Origin: Candidatus Latescibacterota bacterium
Lineage (GTDB): Bacteria > Latescibacterota > MVCY01
Assembly (NCBI GenBank): GCA_030669445.1
Contig: DAOVDP010000022.1
Location: 1 to 11,744 of the forward strand
Direction of reading: 5' to 3'
DNA length: 11,744 nucleotides
Every line of letters begins with the position of its first letter. Within the stretch, counting starts at the first letter, position 1. Under the pieces are notes generated by a model. The model made no database searches and had not been told where the DNA came from. It saw nothing but the letters and a program-made list of their open reading frames with translations. This document shows, piece by piece, positions 7,790 through 11,744 of the stretch. The position numbers and the translations under genes are program-made.

Positions 7790-8533
7790 ATGCAAGGGCT
7801 ACAGAATAAGATTGCGATAGTGACCGGAGCAGGTCAGGGTATTGGTCAAACAATAGCCATGCGACTGGCCCAAGAAGGGGCTGAGGTGATAGTCACTGAC
7901 ATCAACCTACAGGGCGTTGAGCAGACGGCTTTTCAGATAAGGCAGATGGACAGGAAAAGTTTGGCCCTAAAGGTGGATGTAGCCAACTTCGAAGATGTAC
8001 AGGCTATGGTGCAAAAGAGCACCGAGGAATTCGGCCGGGTTGACATCTTGGTTAACAACGCCGGGGTGACCAAAGACAACCTTCTGGTGAGGATGACCCA
8101 GCAGCAGTGGGATTGGGTGATATCTGTTAACCTCAAGGGCACTTTTAATTGTACCAAAGCAGTTGCTTCCCATATGATGCGAAACAGATACGGGAGGATC
8201 ATTAACATAGCTTCGGTAATCGGTCTTGTAGGTAACGCCGGGCAAGCCAATTATGCTGCTTCAAAAGCTGGGATTATAGGTCTAACTAAATCTGTTGCCA
8301 AAGAATTGGGCTCCAGAGGGATAACCGTCAATGCCGTGGCCCCTGGATATATCCAAACAGAAATGACTGAGCGACTCCCGGAACAAGCTAAAGAGACTCT
8401 CCTGAAAACGATTCCTTTGCGACGGCCGGGTTTACCTCAAGATGTGGCAGGAGTGATTCTCTTCCTGGCATCTGATTATGCGTCTTATATAACTGGACAA
8501 GTAATTAACATCGACGGAGGAATGGTTATGTGA
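7790..8533 (+). CDS. fabG: 3-oxoacyl-ACP reductase (FabG)
   Basis: Reduces 3-oxoacyl-ACP to 3-hydroxyacyl-ACP, with NADPH in most family members. It is a short-chain dehydrogenase of 247 residues from the chosen start. TGAGQGIG (12-19) is the nucleotide-binding loop, NNAG (89-92) is conserved, and the catalytic residues are Ser142, Tyr155 and Lys159 in the Y-A-A-S-K segment. ATG 7790 gives the usual FabG length and a normal beginning (M-Q-G-L-Q-N-K-I-A-I-V-T-G). A longer frame opens at TTG 7742 inside fabD, but it would add 16 atypical residues. Position among fabD, acpP and fabF makes the fatty acid role secure compared with other reductases of the family. Confidence 0.95.
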   Translation: MQGLQNKIAIVTGAGQGIGQTIAMRLAQEGAEVIVTDINLQGVEQTAFQIRQMDRKSLALKVDVANFEDVQAMVQKSTEEFGRVDILVNNAGVTKDNLLVRMTQQQWDWVISVNLKGTFNCTKAVASHMMRNRYGRIINIASVIGLVGNAGQANYAASKAGIIGLTKSVAKELGSRGITVNAVAPGYIQTEMTERLPEQAKETLLKTIPLRRPGLPQDVAGVILFLASDYASYITGQVINIDGGMVM

Positions 8534-8598
8534 CAGATAAATTAGCAATTAGCAATGAGCGATTGGCAGCGACTAAACAAGAATAGGAGGTAATGCAA
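8534..8598. other. Spacer between fabG and acpP with a strong ribosome binding site
   Basis: ATTAGCA occurs twice in tandem (8541-8547 and 8548-8554) and is followed by AATGAGC. AGGAGG at 8585-8590 is the strongest Shine-Dalgarno match in the window. It lies 2 bases before ATG 8593 and 8 bases before ATG 8599, so the second ATG is the likely start of acpP. A strong site fits the high level of acyl carrier protein that cells need. Confidence 0.65.
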
Positions 8599-8850
8599 AT
8601 GGGTATTGAAAACAGAGTAAAGGATTTGATAGTGGAACAATTAGGAGTTAACCCAGAGCAAGTGACACTTGAGGCTGCTTTTGTAGATGATTTAGGGGCT
8701 GATTCCTTGGATACGGTGGAATTGGTAATGGCCTTTGAGGAGGAATTCGACATCGAAATCCCAGACGAAGAGGCTGAGAAACTGTTAACCGTTGGAAATG
8801 CTGTAGAATATCTCAAAGCACATCAGAAAGAGAGTGGAGAATCTAAATGA
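8599..8850 (+). CDS. acpP: Acyl carrier protein
   Basis: A small acidic carrier whose phosphopantetheine arm holds the growing acyl chain during each Fab step. From the chosen start it has 83 residues, with the attachment Ser36 in the [19 protein letters not shown] region, the family hallmark. ATG 8599 is preferred over ATG 8593 because AGGAGG at 8585-8590 is 8 bases away from it, against 2. Helix II after Ser36 and the acidic DEEAEKL stretch are typical. The stop overlaps the fabF start as ATGA, so the two are probably translated together. Confidence 0.97.
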   Translation: MGIENRVKDLIVEQLGVNPEQVTLEAAFVDDLGADSLDTVELVMAFEEEFDIEIPDEEAEKLLTVGNAVEYLKAHQKESGESK

Positions 8851-10088
8851 GAAAGGTGGCCATCACTGGCCTTGGTGTGCTTGCTCCTAATGGTTCTACC
8901 ATCAGCACATTCTGGGATTCCCTCTCCAAAGGAAAAAGCGGAATAACCAAGATAACCAGATTTGACGCTTCAAAATATCCTTCCCAGATTGCTGGGGAAG
9001 TCAAAGGATTCGATCCGATTACCAGTTTAGGCAAGAGGGAGGCCAAGCGGATGGACCTGTTCACGCAATATGCGGTCCATACCGCTTTAGCGGCAGTGGC
9101 AGATGCTGATCTGAATATTGACCATTACGCGGAGAGAGTGGGGGTAATCTATGGCTCCGGTATAGGTGGAACCACCACCTTTGAGAAGCAGCATGCCAAC
9201 TTGCTTCAAAAGGGACCTCGAGGCGTAAGTCCGTTTTTTGTCCCGATGCAGATCATTGATATGTCTGCCGGAATGATCTCCATTGTCCTGGGGGCAAAGG
9301 GACCCAATTACTCCACTGTTTCTGCTTGTGCCTCCGGTGCTCATGCTATTGGTACTGCCTTCCGGATGATACAGCACGGCGATGCCGATGTGATGGTAAC
9401 CGGCGGTGCTGAAGCTTCTGTAACCCCCATGTCTCTGGGGGGATTTTGTGCTATGAAAGCCTTATCGCTAAGAAACGACGCGCCGATCAAAGCAAGTCGC
9501 CCCTTTGACGCCCAGAGAGATGGTTTTGTCCTGGCTGAGGGAGCGGGAACCTTGATTTTGGAGGAGCTGAATCATGCCCAATCCAGAAGGGCCAGAATCT
9601 ACGCTGAGGTTGTGGGGGTCGGCTTCACCGCCGATGCCTACCACATGACTGCTCCGGCATCGGATGGAGAAGGAGAAGCCAGAGCAGTGAAAGTAGCCCT
9701 CAAAGATGCCGACCTTCAACCTTGGGATGTCGACTATATAAACGCCCATGGTACCTCCACAAAATTGAATGATAGGACTGAAACCATGGCGATCAAATCG
9801 GTATTCGGTGAGCACGCCGATGAAGTCGCCATCAGTTCAACCAAGTCTATGACCGGTCACACGCTGGGCGCCGCTGGGGCGATTGAATTGATAGCCACTG
9901 TTCTGGCTATGCAAAATGCTACCGTGCCACCAACCATCAACTATCAATACCCAGATTCAGAGTGCGATCTGGACTATACCCCCAACCGAGCTATAAAACT
10001 GGATATAAATGTTGCACTGTCCAATTCATTTGGTTTTGGTGGACACAACGCGGTGATAGCCGTCAGAAAATCCTATAGTCAGCAGTAA
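8847..10088 (+). CDS. fabF: 3-oxoacyl-ACP synthase II (FabF)
   Basis: Elongates acyl-ACP by condensation with malonyl-ACP. The 413-residue protein has the Cys-His-His active site of the KAS I/II group: Cys161 in [12 protein letters not shown], His301 in [11 protein letters not shown] and His338 in [11 protein letters not shown], with Lys333 just before the last. The FGFGGHN segment is at the C terminus. It begins inside acpP by an ATGA overlap. The stop TAA (10086-10088) lies at the outer edge of an inverted repeat (10086-10220). KAS II is favoured over KAS I (FabB) by the gene context and overall resemblance, though the two are close. Confidence 0.96.
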   Translation: MRKVAITGLGVLAPNGSTISTFWDSLSKGKSGITKITRFDASKYPSQIAGEVKGFDPITSLGKREAKRMDLFTQYAVHTALAAVADADLNIDHYAERVGVIYGSGIGGTTTFEKQHANLLQKGPRGVSPFFVPMQIIDMSAGMISIVLGAKGPNYSTVSACASGAHAIGTAFRMIQHGDADVMVTGGAEASVTPMSLGGFCAMKALSLRNDAPIKASRPFDAQRDGFVLAEGAGTLILEELNHAQSRRARIYAEVVGVGFTADAYHMTAPASDGEGEARAVKVALKDADLQPWDVDYINAHGTSTKLNDRTETMAIKSVFGEHADEVAISSTKSMTGHTLGAAGAIELIATVLAMQNATVPPTINYQYPDSECDLDYTPNRAIKLDINVALSNSFGFGGHNAVIAVRKSYSQQ

Positions 10089-10220
10089 AGGACAAAAGAG
10101 AGAAACGGGGCGGAACAGGTCCCCCGTCTCCGCTGTTTCCCTTCTGGCGAGGATTCAAATGAGGTACACAACAAAAGACAAAAGCTCAGGGAACAGGTCC
10201 TTCTCTTCTTTTGTCCTTTA
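10086..10220. repeat. 135-base element with near-perfect terminal inverted repeats between fabF and rnc
   Basis: The arms, 10086-10104 (TAAAGGACAAAAGAGAGAA) and 10201-10220 (reverse complement TAAAGGACAAAAGAAGAGAA), match except for one inserted base. Between them, GGAACAGGTCC occurs twice in direct order (10112-10122 and 10190-10200), each preceded by GACAAAAG (10091-10098 and 10177-10184). A smaller hairpin lies inside, at 10102-10139. The fabF stop codon is the first three bases of the left arm. The best start codon of rnc (10159) is inside the element. Confidence 0.82.
10102..10139. repeat. Inner hairpin within the fabF-rnc element
   Basis: GAAAC (10102-10106) pairs with GTTTC (10135-10139), and GCGGA (10110-10114) pairs with TCCGC (10129-10133). 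An alternative pairing of the flanking G and C runs (10107-10110 with 10121-10125) is also possible. No T run follows directly, so I do not call it a terminator. Confidence 0.55.
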
Positions 10221-11004
10221 TTTTTTGAAAAACAGAATACTTTACTCTTTTCGTAGACCGTCTGGGGGAAAACTTCTGCAATTGCAGGAGAAAATCGGCT
10301 ATCGGTTCAAGAAGGTTGGACTACTGGGAACGGCGTTAAAGCACCGCTCTTATACCCATGCTTCGGGTGAAAAAGCGACAGAATCTAACGAACGGCTGGA
10401 ATTCCTGGGAGATGCGGTGCTCGGGGTAGTCGTGGGAGAATATCTTTATCAAAGGTTCCCTCATCAGAGAGAAGGAGAACTCAGTCAGCTTAAATCCCAT
10501 TTGGTCAGCAAGGCAGTTTTAAGTGAGAGAGCGGATGAGATCGGTCTGGATGGCTATCTGTTTCTTTCAGGACCAGAGGTACTCTCCAACAATGAGGGAC
10601 GGGCCTCGATCATCACCGATGCCTTTGAGGCCCTAATAGGGGCTATTTATTTAGATGGCGGATTGGATGCTGCCCGCCGATTTCTGAGACGCCACCTGCT
10701 CCTCGCTCCAGGTAGACTTATCCCACCCAAAAGACATCCCAACTTCAAGAGTATGTTACTTGAATACAGCCAGGCTAAGGGTAAGGGTTCCCCTCACTAT
10801 GTCCTAAAGTCCCAGGAAGGTCCTGACCATCAAAAGCTCTTCACTGTTGAAGTCTTTGTGCAGGAACAGAGTCTGGGCAAGGGAAAAGGGCGCAGTAAAA
10901 AAGAAGCAGAACAGGCCGCCGCCAAAAAGGCTTTGGAGAAACTGAAACTATTAGAAAAAGAGCCATATTCCGGCACAAAGATACCAAGATTGATCCGTTC
11001 GTAA
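10159..11004 (+). CDS. rnc: Ribonuclease III with repeat-derived N-terminal extension
   Basis: Cleaves double-stranded RNA in rRNA processing and mRNA turnover. The nuclease domain has the signature NERLEFLGDAVL with Glu78, Glu81 and Asp85, then DAFEALIGAIYLDGG with Asp154 and Glu157. A double-stranded RNA-binding domain follows (about 195-262). Against E. coli RNase III the catalytic residues are shifted by 40, so the frame from ATG 10159 adds about 40 residues, of which the first 20 come from the repeat at 10086-10220. GAGGA at 10149-10153 is 5 bases before that ATG, a good site. Non-ATG alternatives are TTG 10225 (no ribosome binding site), CTG 10276 (GGGGGA six bases away) and TTG 10282. 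The C-terminal residues from Gly272 are encoded by other repeat sequence. The enzyme call is secure; the start is not. Confidence 0.93.
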   Translation: MRYTTKDKSSGNRSFSSFVLYFLKNRILYSFRRPSGGKLLQLQEKIGYRFKKVGLLGTALKHRSYTHASGEKATESNERLEFLGDAVLGVVVGEYLYQRFPHQREGELSQLKSHLVSKAVLSERADEIGLDGYLFLSGPEVLSNNEGRASIITDAFEALIGAIYLDGGLDAARRFLRRHLLLAPGRLIPPKRHPNFKSMLLEYSQAKGKGSPHYVLKSQEGPDHQKLFTVEVFVQEQSLGKGKGRSKKEAEQAAAKKALEKLKLLEKEPYSGTKIPRLIRS

Positions 11005-11142
11005 AAAGTCCCCGCTGTTGATTTTCAACGCAAAGACGCCAAGACGCAAAGAAAGAAGATATTCTTTAATAATCATATAATTATCTGTCTTGTTTTCTCT
11101 CTGCGACTTTGCGTCTCTGCGTTAGATTTTAGACTTTTTACG
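11000..11142. repeat. Inverted repeat spanning the rnc stop codon and downstream spacer
   Basis: CGTAAAAAGTC at 11000-11010 is perfectly complementary in reverse to GACTTTTTACG at 11132-11142. The pairing resumes after a short mismatch, GATTGA (10988-10993) with TCAATC (11145-11150). The rnc stop TAA (11002-11004) is in the left arm. The CGC-type palindrome sits inside these arms. Confidence 0.75.
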
Positions 11143-11244
11143 AGTCAATCAAGATTAAATTGTAAATATTCCCTTTGGGTCTTTGTGTCCTGGTGGCGGG
11201 ACTGTTATTTAAAGATCCAAGCTTTGGCTTAAGAAGGAGGTAGG
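11005..11244. other. 240-base repeat-filled spacer between rnc and the acyl-CoA dehydrogenase gene
   Basis: No coding frame is credible here. The spacer holds the CGC-type palindrome (11027-11123), the right arm of the rnc-stop inverted repeat (11132-11150), the right CAC-type unit (11173-11190) and AGGAGG (11235-11240) for the next gene. I looked for a promoter before 11245 and found no convincing -35/-10 pair. Confidence 0.7.
11027..11123. repeat. CGC-type imperfect palindrome downstream of rnc
   Basis: The left arm (11027-11051) starts AACGCAAAGACGCCAAGACG. The reverse complement of the right arm (11099-11123) starts AACGCAGAGACGCAAAGTCG. They match at 21 of 25 positions across a 47-base AT-rich loop. 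Compared with the palindrome at 5721-5805, CAC is replaced by CGC at three places in both arms, and the C/A and A/T mismatches at arm positions 14 and 18 are shared. Confidence 0.85.
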
Positions 11245-11744
11245 ATGGATTATCTACTCACTGAAGATCAAACAGTAATTAGAGATACCTGTAGGCAGAT
11301 TGCTCAGGATAAGATAAAACCGGTGCGTGCTCATTACGATGAGACCGGGGAGTTTCCCTGGGAGATAGTGAAGGTCCTGGTCCAGGCAGGGGTCTTTGGA
11401 CTCCATATCCCGGAGGCCTACGGAGGCTTTGGAGGTGGCGTTCTGGAGATGGCTATTGCCGCCGAGGAGCTCAGCCGAGCCTGTGGAGGTATCGCCCTGT
11501 GCTTTGCTGCTTCAAGTCTGGGTTCTTTTCCCATTTTGCTTTTTGGCACTGAAGAACAGAAACAGAGGTATATTCCACCTCTGGCAGCCGGAGAAAAACT
11601 GGCCGCCTTTGCCCTCACCGAGGCCGGTGCAGGTTCAGATGCCTCTGCCATACAGACCACCGCAACAAAAGATGGCGATTTCTATGTGCTGAACGGGACA
11701 AAACAGTGGATCACTAACGGCGGCGAGGCAGAGATATACACGGT
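11245..11744 (+). CDS. Acyl-CoA dehydrogenase family protein (3' partial)
   Basis: The frame is open from ATG 11245 to the window end (166 full codons) and covers the N-terminal and part of the middle domain of an FAD-dependent acyl-CoA dehydrogenase, which introduces the alpha-beta double bond into acyl-CoA. Early residues MDYLLTEDQ and the [13 protein letters not shown] stretch (53-65) are typical. The family signature [11 protein letters not shown] lies at 122-132, followed by [14 protein letters not shown] (149-162). AGGAGG at 11235-11240 is 4 bases before the ATG. The catalytic Glu is beyond the edge, so substrate class (short-chain, glutaryl, isovaleryl and so on) cannot be set. It may begin a separate catabolic operon, since the spacer before it is long. 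Confidence 0.93.
   Translation, partial: MDYLLTEDQTVIRDTCRQIAQDKIKPVRAHYDETGEFPWEIVKVLVQAGVFGLHIPEAYGGFGGGVLEMAIAAEELSRACGGIALCFAASSLGSFPILLFGTEEQKQRYIPPLAAGEKLAAFALTEAGAGSDASAIQTTATKDGDFYVLNGTKQWITNGGEAEIYT

Larger units (their letters stand above)
10972..11190. repeat. Split CAC-type inverted pair enclosing the CGC-type palindrome
   Basis: The left unit GGCACAAAGATACCAAG (10972-10988) lies inside the 3' end of rnc. The reverse complement of the right unit (11173-11190) is GGACACAAAGACCCAAAG. They match at about 14 of 17 positions with one gap. They resemble the arms of the palindrome after plsX but are about 184 bases apart, with another inverted repeat and the CGC-type palindrome between them. 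This is consistent with one element inserted into another; independent insertions could look the same. Confidence 0.55.

Noticed and set aside
11171..11210. Promoter for the acyl-CoA dehydrogenase gene (TTGGGT followed by TTATTT)
   Set aside because: The spacing is about 24 bases, far from the usual 16-18, and the first box is inside a repeat unit.
11396..11692. A 98-residue plus-strand open frame near the right edge
   Set aside because: It is out of frame with the acyl-CoA dehydrogenase running from 11245 to the window end, which has clear family motifs and a good ribosome binding site.

Overview
The window is a single-strand (+) run of bacterial housekeeping genes with no phage, plasmid, CRISPR, tRNA or rRNA signal. 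It reads as a chromosomal segment of a free-living, probably anaerobic bacterium of medium GC. The grounds are an intact type II fatty-acid synthesis cluster, an NfnAB-type ferredoxin/NAD(P)H transhydrogenase pair, TTG starts on at least two genes, and gene gaps filled with dispersed palindromic repeats. I cannot name the phylum from sequence alone. A non-model lineage known mainly from environmental genomes is a reasonable guess, but only a guess.

Layout. Positions 1-900: the C-terminal part of an RseP-type membrane metalloprotease with PDZ domains, cut by the left edge. 912-1310: a compact nucleoside diphosphate kinase. 1362-2189 and 2542-3960: the two subunits of an NfnAB-like flavoprotein, separated by an unusual 352-base gap that holds a REP-like palindrome and a likely sigma70-type promoter. 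3957-4475: a YceD/DUF177 protein. 4510-4692: rpmF (ribosomal protein L32). 4725-5744: plsX. 5838-10088: fabH, fabD, fabG, acpP, fabF. 10159-11004: rnc (RNase III), with an odd N-terminal extension. 11005-11244: a repeat-filled spacer. 11245 to the right edge: an acyl-CoA dehydrogenase, cut by the window end.

How the genes work together. The order yceD-rpmF-plsX-fabHDG-acpP-fabF-rnc is a classic bacterial arrangement joining ribosome biogenesis, membrane lipid synthesis and RNA processing. FabD loads malonate onto ACP, FabH starts the chain, FabF elongates it, FabG reduces the keto group with NADPH, and PlsX passes finished acyl chains to phospholipid synthesis. NfnAB could supply the NADPH from NADH and reduced ferredoxin (inference). 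Dehydratase and enoyl-ACP reductase genes are not in the window.

The most interesting structure is in the gaps. Two imperfect palindromes, after plsX and after rnc, are variants of one element family. Their arms differ by paired substitutions (CAC-type versus CGC-type) that keep base pairing, and they share the same two arm mismatches. A split CAC-type pair also surrounds the rnc-distal copy. Repeat sequence forms the last codons of plsX and of rnc in the same reading frame, the stop codon of fabF lies at the edge of another inverted repeat, and that repeat also carries the best-looking start site of rnc. I found no evidence of a new multi-gene system.
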